Positions 46,858-56,169 of a stretch of DNA of 64,000 bases are shown one piece after another (the stretch's first letter is position 1; every line of letters begins with the position of its first letter). The stretch lies in contig NZ_CP070975.1 of NCBI RefSeq assembly GCF_017377875.1, positions 3,596,001 to 3,660,000 of the forward strand. Reading direction: 5' to 3'. Made by a program: the position numbers and the translations under genes. The stretch is from Alcaligenes sp. SORT26. Its GTDB lineage: Bacteria; Pseudomonadota; Gammaproteobacteria; Burkholderiales; Burkholderiaceae_B. A model generated the notes under the pieces. That model did not search any database. It saw only the letters and a program-made list of their open reading frames with translations, and was not told the DNA's origin.

Positions 46858-49247
46858 GTGCATTGCAGCCAGCGTCGTTAAATCAGGACACGGACGCCGT
46901 GGACGGCAAGCCGGAGAAAACAAGCCCAGCCTTGCGGGTCGTGCATATTATTGCGGGCCTGGGGCAGGGTGGTGCAGAAACGGTCTTGTTCCGCTTGGCG
47001 ACAGCGCCCGGGCAAGAGACTGAACATATTGTGATTTCGCTAGGTGGGGAAGACGTCTTTGGGCCGCAATTGCGTGCTGCAGGCATTCCCTTGTATTGCT
47101 TGAACATGCATTCGCCGCTGGGCTTTTTGAAAGGCCTGCGTGGCCTGACCCGAGTGCTGCGCGACGTGCAGCCGGATGTGGTGCAGACCTGGATGTACCA
47201 CTCGGATCTGATCGGTGGCGCCGCTGCGCGGCTGGTTGGCATCCCTGCTGTTTCCTGGGGCATCCGTAACTCGGGGGCCAATCTGTATCAAGGCAGCCCC
47301 AAGGCGCGAATGGTGGCCTGGCTATGTGCTCGCTTGTCGCGTTTTATTCCCAAGCTGATCGTGTCATGCGCAGAAAACGCGGCCCGACGCCATAAGCAGT
47401 GGGGCTATCGCGCCGACATCATGAAGGTGATCCCCAATGGCTATGACCTGAGTCGTTGGCATCCCGACCCGCAGGCCCGTGAAGAAGTGCGTGAAGAATT
47501 GGGGCTGTCACTCGATACGCCTGTTATTGGTAGCGTGGCCCGCTGGAATCCGCTGAAAGATCATCCCAATTTGTTGGCTGCTTTAGCCCGTAGCCTGCAC
47601 CGTCATCCCGGTTTGCGTTGCCTCTTGATTGGCGATGGCATGGACAGCAATAACGAAACTCTGATGCGCTTGCTGGATCAGCACCAACTGCGCGAAAGCG
47701 TCATCTTGATGGGCCGACGCAGCGATGTACCGCGCCTGATGAATGCCTTGGACGTACACGTCTTGTCCAGTTCCGCAGAAGGCTTTCCGAACGTGGTGTG
47801 TGAAGCCATGGCTGCCGGGGTGTCGAATGTGGTCACCGACGTAGGGGATGCAGCCCTGATTGTGGGTAATGAGGGCTGGATTGTGCCTCCCAGCAATGCG
47901 GAAGCTCTGGCTGGTGCTATTAACAGTGCGGTAGATGAGCTGGGCGCACCTTCCTGGCAAGCTCGTCATGAGCATGCGCGTGAGCGTGTTGCCCGCCTGT
48001 TCTCATTGGAAGGCATGGTCAAGAATTACACGCAGGCCTGGAAGACACTGACAGCGCAGTACCCGCCCAAGCGCAAGCGTAGTCGTCAGGCCTTGAATGT
48101 GTTGACGGATGAATCCGGCAACAAGACGCGCATGTTGATGTTTGTGGTCAACAACCCGGCGTTTTTCCTGTCGCACCGTTTGCCTTTGGCTCTGGCTGCA
48201 CAGCGTGAGGGCTATGACGTACACGTGGCCACCATGGACGGTCCGGCGGTTGCCGAGATTGAGCGTCACGGCCTGCAACACCATGCTTTGCCCATGACAC
48301 GTAGTGGGACCAATCCTTTGCAAGAGTTGCAAACCATCTGGGCCTTGTGGCGCTTGTTTCGCCGGGAGCGGCCTGAGCTGGTGCATGCGGTCACGATCAA
48401 GCCTGTTTTATATGGTGGAATTGCGGCTCGCTTGGCCGGTGTGCCGGGTTTCCTGGCGGCGGTTTCGGGGCTGGGCTATGTGTTTACCAAGCGCGACAAG
48501 TCATTTGATCCGGTACGCTGGATTGCTTTGCAGCTATACCGCATGGCCTTGGGACACCCTAATAGCCGTGTGATTTTCCAGAACAGCAATGACCGTGATG
48601 TCTTGCTGGAAGATCGCGTCGTCAAACGCGATCAGTGCATCCTGATTCGCGGTTCAGGCGTAGATCTGAACGAGTTTCAAGCCCTTCCAGAGCCTGAAGG
48701 CCCACCCGTCGCCTTGATGGTGTCGCGCCTGCTGGTGGACAAGGGCGTACGAGAGTTTGTCGAAGCAGCACGCATCAGTGCCGCTGCAGGCAGCCCGGTC
48801 AAATGGGTATTGGCAGGTAGCCCGGACCCTGGCAACCCGGCCAGTATCAGTGAGCAGGAATGGCAGAGCTGGAAAAAACAGGGTGTGGTGGAGTGCCTGG
48901 GCGAGCGTAGCGATATTGCTCAGCTTTATGCTCAATCGCATATTGCCGTACTGCCTTCCTACCGTGAAGGTTTGCCCAAATCGCTGGTTGAGGCGGCCGC
49001 TTGCGGGCGCGCAGTGGTGACGACGGATGTGCCTGGCTGCCGGGATGCGATTGATCCTGGTGTCAGTGGTGTACTGGTGCCGGTGCGTAATGCGCAGGCT
49101 TTGGCGGCAGCCGTGATGGAACTGGGTGAGGACACGGCTCGTCGTCAGACGATGGGGGCTGAAAGCCGACGATTGGCGGAAGAGGCTTTTGATATTGGCC
49201 GCATTAGCGAAGCCCATCTGGATCTGTATCAGTACTTGAGCCGCTAA
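46854..49247 (+). CDS. Two-domain glycosyltransferase, GT4-GT4 fusion
   Basis: 797 aa in one uninterrupted frame with two complete GT4 enzymes. Domain 1 (about residues 25-405) has VVHIIAGLGQGGAETVLFRL and the EX7E motif in SSAEGFPNVVCEAMAAG. Domain 2 (about 427-797) has FVVNNPAFFLSHRLPLAL, VSGLGYVFTKRD and the EX7E motif in SYREGLPKSLVEAAACG. A basic linker (PPKRKRSRQ) joins them. Domain 2 resembles transferases that add HexNAc to lipid-linked glycans. An internal ATG at 48132 has no good Shine-Dalgarno, so a true fusion is favoured over two genes. Confidence 0.9.
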   Translation: MSALQPASLNQDTDAVDGKPEKTSPALRVVHIIAGLGQGGAETVLFRLATAPGQETEHIVISLGGEDVFGPQLRAAGIPLYCLNMHSPLGFLKGLRGLTRVLRDVQPDVVQTWMYHSDLIGGAAARLVGIPAVSWGIRNSGANLYQGSPKARMVAWLCARLSRFIPKLIVSCAENAARRHKQWGYRADIMKVIPNGYDLSRWHPDPQAREEVREELGLSLDTPVIGSVARWNPLKDHPNLLAALARSLHRHPGLRCLLIGDGMDSNNETLMRLLDQHQLRESVILMGRRSDVPRLMNALDVHVLSSSAEGFPNVVCEAMAAGVSNVVTDVGDAALIVGNEGWIVPPSNAEALAGAINSAVDELGAPSWQARHEHARERVARLFSLEGMVKNYTQAWKTLTAQYPPKRKRSRQALNVLTDESGNKTRMLMFVVNNPAFFLSHRLPLALAAQREGYDVHVATMDGPAVAEIERHGLQHHALPMTRSGTNPLQELQTIWALWRLFRRERPELVHAVTIKPVLYGGIAARLAGVPGFLAAVSGLGYVFTKRDKSFDPVRWIALQLYRMALGHPNSRVIFQNSNDRDVLLEDRVVKRDQCILIRGSGVDLNEFQALPEPEGPPVALMVSRLLVDKGVREFVEAARISAAAGSPVKWVLAGSPDPGNPASISEQEWQSWKKQGVVECLGERSDIAQLYAQSHIAVLPSYREGLPKSLVEAAACGRAVVTTDVPGCRDAIDPGVSGVLVPVRNAQALAAAVMELGEDTARRQTMGAESRRLAEEAFDIGRISEAHLDLYQYLSR

Positions 49248-49279
49248 GGTTGTAGCTGCCTTGGCCCCAGGATCAAGGC

Positions 49280-49354
49280 AAAAAACGGGCTGAACTGCCT
49301 GCTGTGACTTGGGGTTGAATCCAAGATTTCAGTGACAGTTCAGCCCGTTTTTTT
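49280..49354 (+). terminator. Terminator of the glycan locus
   Basis: CGGGCTGAACTG (49286-49297) pairs with CAGTTCAGCCCG (49336-49347), with seven T after. The 38-nt loop contains its own small stem (CTTGG/CCAAG), giving a branched hairpin. A-run on the left makes it usable in both directions. Confidence 0.9.
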
Positions 49355-49402
49355 ACCGCCGGGCCGCACTAAGGCTCGGCGTCCCCGGTAAAAAGCGCCC
49401 TC

Positions 49403-49412
49403 GGGGGGGGGG
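49403..49412. repeat. Homopolymeric tract of ten G
   Basis: A run of ten G in the gap between the glycan locus and the phosphohexomutase gene, inside a G+C-rich segment. It is not in a coding frame. Such tracts are prone to slippage and to sequencing error. Confidence 0.8.
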
Positions 49413-49512
49413 CAGCAAGCCAAAGGCGCGTCGTGGGGGCATTTTTTTATACTGCGCTAGAGATTAGAAACCAGCAAACAGAGATGCTGGGTTCTAGCGA
49501 GTTTTCTCTGCC

Positions 49513-50901
49513 TTAGAAAGGCAAAGCGGCGTCTGGCTTGAGGGCCAGCAATGCCGCCCGGAATTCTGCCTGAATGCGGTCCAGCGCCTCCTGGGATTGG
49601 GCTTCAAAACGCAGCACAATGACTGGTGTGGTGTTAGAAGCACGGGCCAGACCGAAACCATCCGCGTATTCGGCACGTACGCCATCAATGGTGTTGAGCT
49701 GATTGGCGCTGGGGAAGCGGCCCTCTTTTTGCAGGCGGGCAATCAGGGCATGTGGCTCGCCTTCGGCCAGAGGCAGTTTCAGTTCTGGCGTGGACAAGTC
49801 TTGTGGTAAGGCTTCCAGCACGGCGCTGGGGTTGTCACCGCGCGAGAGAATTGCCAGCAAACGTGCCCCGGTGTACAGGCCGTCATCAAAACCGTACCAG
49901 CCTTCCTTGAAGAACACGTGGCCGCTCATTTCACCAGCCAGAGGGGCGCCCGTTTCGGCCAGCTTGGCCTTGATCAGCGAATGGCCGGTTTGCCACATCA
50001 ACGGCTCACCCCCGGCCTTGGCCACTTCCAGGGCAACGTGGCGACTGCATTTCACGTCAAAAATAATGGTGGAACCGGGCTCGCGCTGCAAAATATCGCG
50101 CGCGTACAGAATCAACTGGCGATCTGGCCAGATGATCTGACCGGAGCGTGTCACCACACCCAGACGGTCGGCATCGCCATCAAAGGCCAGGCCTACTTCG
50201 CAGTCCGTGTTTTGAACATGGGCGATCAGGTCCTGCAGATTGTGCGGCTCGGCGGGATCGGGGTGATGGTTGGGGAAGCTGCCATCGACATCTTCAAACA
50301 GCATGTCCACGTCGCAGCCCAGGGCCTTGAACAGACGGGCCGCGACCACACCACCCACGCCATTGCCACAGTCCAGGGCAATCTTCATGGGGCGGGCCAG
50401 CTTCACGCGCTCGGCAATCGTGCTGACGTACTGGTCCAGCAAATCTTTCTTGTGGCCTGTGCCCGCTTGGGCAGCAGGTTCAACACCCGCCTGCATACGC
50501 TGTTTCAAGGCTTGAATGTCGCTGCCGTGCAGCGTTTTACCGGCCATCATCATCTTGAAGCCGTTGTAGTTGGATGGGTTGTGGCTGCCTGTAATGGCGA
50601 CGCCTGAACCGGTTTCCAGCACATTGGCCGCAAAATAGACGACAGGAGTGGGCACCATGCCCAGATCTACCGTGTTGACCCCACCGGCCTGAATCCCTTT
50701 TTGCAGCTCGCGTGACAAGGCGGGGCTGCTGTGGCGGCCGTCATAGCCCACCACCAAAGTCTGTACACCCTGTTCACGGGCCGAGGCTGCCAAGGCTAAA
50801 CCCAATTGATAGGCGAAGGCCGGGTTCAATTGTTCGGGAACCGTGCCTCGAATATCGTAGGCCTTGAATACAGCGGTCGGTAGGGCAGGGGTTTGGGTCA
50901 C
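49513..50901 (-). CDS. algC: Phosphomannomutase/phosphoglucomutase
   Basis: Alpha-D-phosphohexomutase of 462 aa converting hexose-6-phosphate to hexose-1-phosphate. The catalytic phosphoserine is S106 in VAITGSHNPSNYNGFK, the Mg loop is FDGDADRLGV, the sugar-binding loop GEMSGHVFF, and a C-terminal phosphate-binding RASNTTPV. Supplies activated hexoses for surface glycans; it converges on the glycan locus but is transcribed separately. Confidence 0.93.
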   Translation of the reverse strand: MTQTPALPTAVFKAYDIRGTVPEQLNPAFAYQLGLALAASAREQGVQTLVVGYDGRHSSPALSRELQKGIQAGGVNTVDLGMVPTPVVYFAANVLETGSGVAITGSHNPSNYNGFKMMMAGKTLHGSDIQALKQRMQAGVEPAAQAGTGHKKDLLDQYVSTIAERVKLARPMKIALDCGNGVGGVVAARLFKALGCDVDMLFEDVDGSFPNHHPDPAEPHNLQDLIAHVQNTDCEVGLAFDGDADRLGVVTRSGQIIWPDRQLILYARDILQREPGSTIIFDVKCSRHVALEVAKAGGEPLMWQTGHSLIKAKLAETGAPLAGEMSGHVFFKEGWYGFDDGLYTGARLLAILSRGDNPSAVLEALPQDLSTPELKLPLAEGEPHALIARLQKEGRFPSANQLNTIDGVRAEYADGFGLARASNTTPVIVLRFEAQSQEALDRIQAEFRAALLALKPDAALPF

Positions 50902-51029
50902 TGTCGCGTCCTGGGTAGATAAACAAAGAAGCAGTTTAGCGCGAATGCCATTGGCTTTCGTGAGTTACCATTAAGAGCTGTAGCGCGACAGCAAGAGCGC
51001 CTGATTGTTTTTCTTGAGTGGCTTGGGTC

Positions 51030-52445
51030 ATGACTTTTCTAAACGAACTTGAACAGCGTATTGGTCAGCAACATGTGTTGACCGGGCAATCCATGCAGCA
51101 GTATCTGGAGGATTGGCGCGGACGCTATACCGGTACTGCCCTGGCGGTGGCCCGGCCTGCGACCACAGAGGAAGTCGCCCAGGTCGTGCGCTTATGTGCC
51201 GAGCACCGGGTGCCTATCGTCCCCCAAGGCGGCAATACCGGGCTGTGCGGGGGCGCGACCCCGGATAACAGCGCGACTGCACTGGTCCTGTCTCTGGAGC
51301 GCCTGAACAAGATTCGTAGTGTGGACACCGATAACGACACCATGGTGGTGGAAGCAGGCTGCATTTTGCAAAACGTGCAGCAGGCCGCCCGCGATCATCA
51401 GCGTTTGTTCCCCTTGAGCCTGGCCGCAGAAGGTAGCTGCACCATTGGCGGCAATCTGGCCACCAATGCGGGCGGCACACAGGTACTGCGTTACGGTAAT
51501 GCCCGTGACCTGACTCTGGGTCTGGAGGTGGTGACTGCGCAAGGTGAAATCCTGCATGGTTTGCTGGGTCTGCGTAAAGACAATACCGGTTACGACCTGC
51601 GCAATCTGTTTATTGGTAGCGAAGGCACGCTGGGCATTATCACGGCAGCCACCATCAAGTTGTATCCCCAGCCTGTGGCAGCGTGCACGGCTTTGCTGGC
51701 CTTGAACACGATTGAAGATGCCGTACAGGTGCTGGCCCTGGCACGTCAGGGTCTGGCCGCTTCCTTGACCGGCTTTGAGCTGATTGCAGGCAATTGCTTG
51801 CAAGCTGTGCTGCATTGCTACCCCGATCAACGCATGCCTTTCCAAGGTCCAGCAGAAAAGGCCGCTTGGTACGCCTTGCTGGAGTTGTCGGATAGCGAAA
51901 GCCTGGAACATGCTCGCGAGCGTTTTGAAACGGTGATTGGACAGGCGCTGGAGCAGGATCTGGTGCAAGACGCAGTTATTGCCGAGACCATCGCACAAAG
52001 CAAAGCGCTCTGGCATTTGCGCGAAAGCATCCCGCTGGCTGAAAAGGCCTATGGGAAAAGCATCAAGCATGATGTGTCCATCCCCGTGTCGGTGATGTCC
52101 CAGTTCGTGCACGAGACTGACAAGGCCTTGCAAGAAGCCTTCCCCGGTCTGGAAAACGTGACCTTCGGGCATTTGGGCGACGGCAACCTGCACTACAACG
52201 TGGCACGCGGCACGGCTTTTACGGAAGAAGAACTGTTGCGGCGCCAGGACGAGGTCTATGCCTTGGTGCATGACAGCGTGCACCGCTTCAATGGTTCCAT
52301 CAGTGCCGAGCATGGCGTGGGCCAGCTCAAGCGTCAGTTGTTGCCACGTTATAAAGACCCTGTCTCCCTGGCCTTGATGAAGCAAATCAAGGTGGCACTG
52401 GATCCTTTGGGGATCATGAACCCCGGTAAAGTTTTGCCTGATTGA
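51030..52445 (+). CDS. FAD-binding D-2-hydroxyacid dehydrogenase, GlcD/D2HGDH-like
   Basis: 471-aa flavoprotein of the VAO/PCMH fold. FAD-binding phrases: VPIVPQGGNTGLCGGATPD, GCTIGG-like GSCTIGGNLATNAGGT, and GSEGTLGIITAATIKLYP; the C-terminal domain has FGHLGDGNLHYNV and SISAEHGVGQLKR, with metal-ligand His residues. Could oxidise D-2-hydroxyglutarate, D-lactate or a related acid. The start is ATG 51030 or the GTG at 51018; both are possible. It is divergent from algC. Confidence 0.92.
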   Translation: MTFLNELEQRIGQQHVLTGQSMQQYLEDWRGRYTGTALAVARPATTEEVAQVVRLCAEHRVPIVPQGGNTGLCGGATPDNSATALVLSLERLNKIRSVDTDNDTMVVEAGCILQNVQQAARDHQRLFPLSLAAEGSCTIGGNLATNAGGTQVLRYGNARDLTLGLEVVTAQGEILHGLLGLRKDNTGYDLRNLFIGSEGTLGIITAATIKLYPQPVAACTALLALNTIEDAVQVLALARQGLAASLTGFELIAGNCLQAVLHCYPDQRMPFQGPAEKAAWYALLELSDSESLEHARERFETVIGQALEQDLVQDAVIAETIAQSKALWHLRESIPLAEKAYGKSIKHDVSIPVSVMSQFVHETDKALQEAFPGLENVTFGHLGDGNLHYNVARGTAFTEEELLRRQDEVYALVHDSVHRFNGSISAEHGVGQLKRQLLPRYKDPVSLALMKQIKVALDPLGIMNPGKVLPD

Positions 52446-52466
52446 TTGAAGTTATCTGGTATTTAG

Positions 52467-53153
52467 ATGTTTTTTCGCCCTTATATCCTTGGTAGTGCCG
52501 TCTTGTTTATTGTTTTGGGAATAGTCGCGTCGGTGACGCTGGGTTCGGCAACGGACCTGTCACTCAGCGCTTATTTCTACGACCCTCAGGCTCAGGACTT
52601 CCCCTGGCGTTTGCAGCCTTTTGTCGATTTGTTCGGACGCAAGCTGGTCTGGTTCGTTCCTTTTGGCGGCGCTGTTATCTGGACGATAGTGGCCTGGCGG
52701 CAAACCAGGGGCTCTCGCCGCCAACTGGCCTGGGCGGGGGCGGCCTTCTTCATGGGCAGCGGCCCTTTGTTGATTGGCGTGTTGAAACATCTCACTGCCA
52801 TGCCACGACCTTTTAATCTGGCCATGTTCGGTGGCACAGAGTCCATGCCCACCTACTTTTGGGCTCACTCCTGGGCTGAAGCGGGCAATGCTTTGCCCAG
52901 TGCCCATGCCGCATCCGGCTTTGTGCTCTTGTCACTGTTTTTTGTGGGTGTCCTGATCGGCTGCCGCAAATTGGCGGCCTGGGGCTTTGTGCTGGGTATC
53001 AGCGCAGGCTTGCTATTCGGCTTTTTGCGCATCATGCAGGGCTACCATTTTCTTAGCCAAGTCCTGGCGTCTGGCGCTGTCCTGGGGCTGTATGGCTGCG
53101 TGCTGTTTTATATCTTGTGGTCTTGGGCCAGACACAAGCAATTGCCCGCCTAG
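52467..53153 (+). CDS. PAP2-family membrane phosphatase
   Basis: 228-aa inner-membrane protein with about six TM helices. Phosphatase motifs KHLTAMPRP (KX6RP), ALPSAHAASGF (PSxH), and RIMQGYHFLSQV (R-X5-H-X3-D with Gln in place of Asp) are visible. Related proteins recycle undecaprenyl pyrophosphate or remove phosphate from lipid A. The third motif is imperfect but Arg and His are kept. It follows the flavoprotein by 21 bp. Confidence 0.86.
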   Translation: MFFRPYILGSAVLFIVLGIVASVTLGSATDLSLSAYFYDPQAQDFPWRLQPFVDLFGRKLVWFVPFGGAVIWTIVAWRQTRGSRRQLAWAGAAFFMGSGPLLIGVLKHLTAMPRPFNLAMFGGTESMPTYFWAHSWAEAGNALPSAHAASGFVLLSLFFVGVLIGCRKLAAWGFVLGISAGLLFGFLRIMQGYHFLSQVLASGAVLGLYGCVLFYILWSWARHKQLPA

Positions 53154-53170
53154 CGGCTCTCTGAATCTGG

Positions 53171-53195
53171 AAAAGGGGGCTTCAAGCCCCCTTTT
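53171..53195 (+). terminator. Terminator after the PAP2 gene
   Basis: AAAAGGGGGC-TTCAA-GCCCCCTTTT with further T residues after it. Confidence 0.85.
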
Positions 53196-53230
53196 CTGTT
53201 TTTACGAGCCCCACTGCGATAGGTTTTACG

Positions 53231-53268
53231 TAAAAACACCCCGAAGCCAGAGAGCGGTTTCGGGGTGT
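53231..53268 (-). terminator. Terminator of the homogentisate operon
   Basis: ACACCCCGAA/TTCGGGGTGT stem with a 13-nt loop, followed on the minus strand by five T residues, 50 bp beyond the fahA stop. Confidence 0.85.
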
Positions 53269-53317
53269 CGTTTACAGGCAAGCTTATCTTGCCAATCAGA
53301 CCCTCGCGGGCCTGAGC

Positions 53318-54643
53318 TTAAAGAACGGCAGGCAACACACGACCGGCACATTCACCAAAAGACAGCGTGGGATAGCCATCTTGACGGCATTGGCCCTTCA
53401 AAATGATCTCGTCCTGATCTTCCAGGAATTTGCGCTGTTCACCCCAAGGCAGATCAATGGGGTTCTTGCCGCCCTGGTTCATCTCCAGCAAAGAGCCTTC
53501 CTGACCTTTGGCCGGGCCGGACAAGGTACCGGTACCCAGCAGGTCGCCGGTTTGCAGATTGCAGCCGTTGACGCTGTGGTGCGCCACCAGTTGGGCCACA
53601 GTCCAGTAGGCTTCCTTGAAGTTGCTGCGCGAGAGCAGAGCGGGGTCTTTCTTTTGCTGACGGGACTGCTCGGTGCTCAGATACACCTCCAGCTCCACGT
53701 CCAGAACACCGCCGTCCAGATTCGCCTGATCTTGCAGATAGGGCAAAGGTTGTGGGTCAGACTCGGGGCGGCTGAAGGGGCGACGGAAGGGGGCCAGAGC
53801 TTCCAGCGTGACTACCCAGGGAGAGATGGTAGATGCAAAGTTCTTGGCCAGGAATGGGCCCAGAGGCTGGTATTCCCAGGCTTGCAGATCGCGCGCCGAC
53901 CAATCGTTGAACAGGCACAGACCGAAAACGTGCTCGTTGGCTTCACCGATAGGGATACGGCGACCCGCCTCGTTTCCCTTGCCGATCAGAATGCCCATTT
54001 CCAGCTCGAAGTCCAGGCGCTGGCAAGGGCCGAAATTCGGCGTTTCCTGACCTTCAGGTGGACGAGTTTGCCCAATTGGACGCGGGAATTGCTGACCAGA
54101 GACTCCAATGCTGGACGCACGGCCGTGGTAGCCGATGGGCACCCATTTGTAATTGGGCAGCAGCGGGGCATCCGGGCGGAATTGCTTGCCGATGGCCGTG
54201 GCGTGGTGCACGGAAATGTAGAAGTCGGTGTAGTCGCCAATCTGCGCGGGCAGGGCGTACTCCAGCTTGCTGCGTTCGATCAGCATGGGACGCAGGCGCG
54301 ATTCGGCGGACGAGCCTTCGCGCAGATCGTGAGACAGCGCTGCACGCAAGGCGCTCCAGTGTTCCTGCCCCAATGCCATCAAGGGATTCAAAGCCGGTTT
54401 GACGCAAGCGGCCAAGGCTTCAGCCGCCTTGCCTTTCCAGGGGGTATCGCAGGCCAGCAGGCCCAGGTCCAGCGCGTAAGGGCCAATGGCCACCATGACG
54501 CGGAAGTCCTCCTGATTGTCACGGCGACGGGCCACGGCAAAGGGCAGATTCTGGATGGGGAAACCGTTGTCGGTCTCGTTCGCGCCGGGCACCCAGCTTT
54601 GCAGCTTGGGGTCGTGTGTGTCATTCAGATAAATACGGGTCAT
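53318..54643 (-). CDS. fahA: Fumarylacetoacetase
   Basis: Hydrolyses fumarylacetoacetate to fumarate and acetoacetate, the last step of homogentisate catabolism. 441 aa; an N-terminal SH3-like domain and C-terminal FAH domain with metal residues in [25 protein letters not shown] and [22 protein letters not shown] near the C-terminus is typical. The start overlaps the hmgA stop (ATGA). Confidence 0.97.
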   Translation of the reverse strand: MTRIYLNDTHDPKLQSWVPGANETDNGFPIQNLPFAVARRRDNQEDFRVMVAIGPYALDLGLLACDTPWKGKAAEALAACVKPALNPLMALGQEHWSALRAALSHDLREGSSAESRLRPMLIERSKLEYALPAQIGDYTDFYISVHHATAIGKQFRPDAPLLPNYKWVPIGYHGRASSIGVSGQQFPRPIGQTRPPEGQETPNFGPCQRLDFELEMGILIGKGNEAGRRIPIGEANEHVFGLCLFNDWSARDLQAWEYQPLGPFLAKNFASTISPWVVTLEALAPFRRPFSRPESDPQPLPYLQDQANLDGGVLDVELEVYLSTEQSRQQKKDPALLSRSNFKEAYWTVAQLVAHHSVNGCNLQTGDLLGTGTLSGPAKGQEGSLLEMNQGGKNPIDLPWGEQRKFLEDQDEIILKGQCRQDGYPTLSFGECAGRVLPAVL

Positions 54644-55944
54644 GCCTTTTGTTCCGTAGAGAAGTGTTTTTCCAATCCGTCCCAGACGGCATCGTAATTG
54701 GCCTGCAGGCTGCTGCTTTGCAAGGCTTGTGGCGAGGGGCGGATGACTTTGCGGGTCTCGAACATAAAGGCCATCGTACCGCGCAGATAGTCTGCCTTGC
54801 TCAGATCCGCACTGCTGGCCTTGTCAAAGGTGCTGGCATCGGGGCCGTGCGGGCTCATGCAATTGTGCAGGCTGGAGCCGCCAGGAGCAAAACCGTCGGC
54901 CTTGGCATCGTACACGCCCTGGATCAGGCCCATGAACTCGCTGGCGTAGTTACGGTGGAACCACGGTGGGCGGAAGGTATTTTCCATGGCCAGAATGCGA
55001 GGCGGGAAAATCGCAAAGTCCAGGTTGGCGGTGCCGGGGGTGTCGGATGGCGAAGTCAGCACGCTGAAAATGCATGGATCGGGGTGATCGTAGCTGATCG
55101 AGCCAATCACATTGAAGTCGCGCAAATCATATTTGTACGGTGCGTGTGTGCCGTGCCAGGCCACAACGTCCAGTGGCGAGTGCGTCAGTTGGGCGACCCA
55201 GAAGCCACCCGTGAATTTGGTGATCAGCTCGTGAGGTTCGCTGACATCTTCGTACCAGGCAACCGGGGTTTTGAAATCGCGGGCATTGGCCAGACCGTTG
55301 GAGCCGATGGGGCCCAGTTCAGGCAAACGCAGGGGAGCACCGAAGTTTTCCAGCAGATAGCCACGAGCGGTATCGTCCAGCAACTCGACCTTGAAGCGCA
55401 CACCGCGCGGCATGACAGCAATCTCGCAAGGCTCGATCTCCATGATGCCCAGTTCGCTGACCAGACGCAGGCGGCCGTGGTCGGGAACGAACAGCATTTC
55501 GGCATCGGCGTTGTAGAACACGCGCCGTCCCATGGACTGGTTGATGGCGTACAGATGGATGGCAATACCGCTTTGCGAATCACTGCTGCCATTGCCTGCC
55601 CAGGTGTGCACCCCAGCCAGAAAATCTGTGGGGGTGCTGGGGTGGTTCAAGGGGCTCCAGCGCAAACGATTGGGATTGGCTGGGCCCTGGCCGAAATCTT
55701 CATTCCAGTGAGGAGCACCTTCAAAAGCCGTAAACGCACCTTGTTTGGCGCTGGGACGAATGCGGTACAGCCAGGAGCGGCGATTCTCGGCGCGTGGCGC
55801 GGTAAAGGCCGTGCCGGACAACTGCTCTGCATACAGGCCGTAGGGGCAGCGTTGCGGCGAATTGCGTCCAATCGGCAGGGCACCGGGCAGGGCCTCGGTG
55901 GCAAAGGCGTTACCAAAACCAATCTGATAATTCAAAGAGCTCAT
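54640..55944 (-). CDS. hmgA: Homogentisate 1,2-dioxygenase
   Basis: Cupin-fold iron dioxygenase opening homogentisate to maleylacetoacetate. 434 aa. Iron ligands are visible: His and Glu in [18 protein letters not shown] and His in [12 protein letters not shown]. The protein begins [20 protein letters not shown]. No maleylacetoacetate isomerase gene is present in this operon. It follows the DUF2783 gene by 15 bp. Confidence 0.97.
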   Translation of the reverse strand: MSSLNYQIGFGNAFATEALPGALPIGRNSPQRCPYGLYAEQLSGTAFTAPRAENRRSWLYRIRPSAKQGAFTAFEGAPHWNEDFGQGPANPNRLRWSPLNHPSTPTDFLAGVHTWAGNGSSDSQSGIAIHLYAINQSMGRRVFYNADAEMLFVPDHGRLRLVSELGIMEIEPCEIAVMPRGVRFKVELLDDTARGYLLENFGAPLRLPELGPIGSNGLANARDFKTPVAWYEDVSEPHELITKFTGGFWVAQLTHSPLDVVAWHGTHAPYKYDLRDFNVIGSISYDHPDPCIFSVLTSPSDTPGTANLDFAIFPPRILAMENTFRPPWFHRNYASEFMGLIQGVYDAKADGFAPGGSSLHNCMSPHGPDASTFDKASSADLSKADYLRGTMAFMFETRKVIRPSPQALQSSSLQANYDAVWDGLEKHFSTEQKA

Positions 55945-55959
55945 CGTGGGTCTCCAGAT

Positions 55960-56169
55960 TCAGGCAGCCTGCTCCAGGCAGGTCTGGCGGGCGGCGTCCA
56001 AGGCTTGCTTGATCACATCCAGCGAGCCGACATGATTGCACAGCAAGAGCACCAAAGCAGCATTCATGGCATGGCTTTGTGCCGTGCTCAGGCCTTGGTG
56101 AGCATCAATCAACATTTGGTAGAAATCATCAGCCCGTTCCAGGGGGGTATCGGTATTCAGTGTAGGCAT
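55960..56169 (-). CDS. DUF2783-family small protein (69 aa)
   Basis: Small, mostly helical, soluble protein (MPTLNTDTPLERADDFYQM, then HAMNAALVLLLCNHVGS). The ATG at 56169 has GGAGAG upstream and is preferred over a longer frame starting in the monooxygenase. It overlaps the 3' end of the monooxygenase gene by 13 bp. DUF2783 members are usually found next to FAD aromatic monooxygenases, so an accessory or stabilising role is inferred; the true function is unknown. Confidence 0.8.
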   Translation of the reverse strand: MPTLNTDTPLERADDFYQMLIDAHQGLSTAQSHAMNAALVLLLCNHVGSLDVIKQALDAARQTCLEQAA

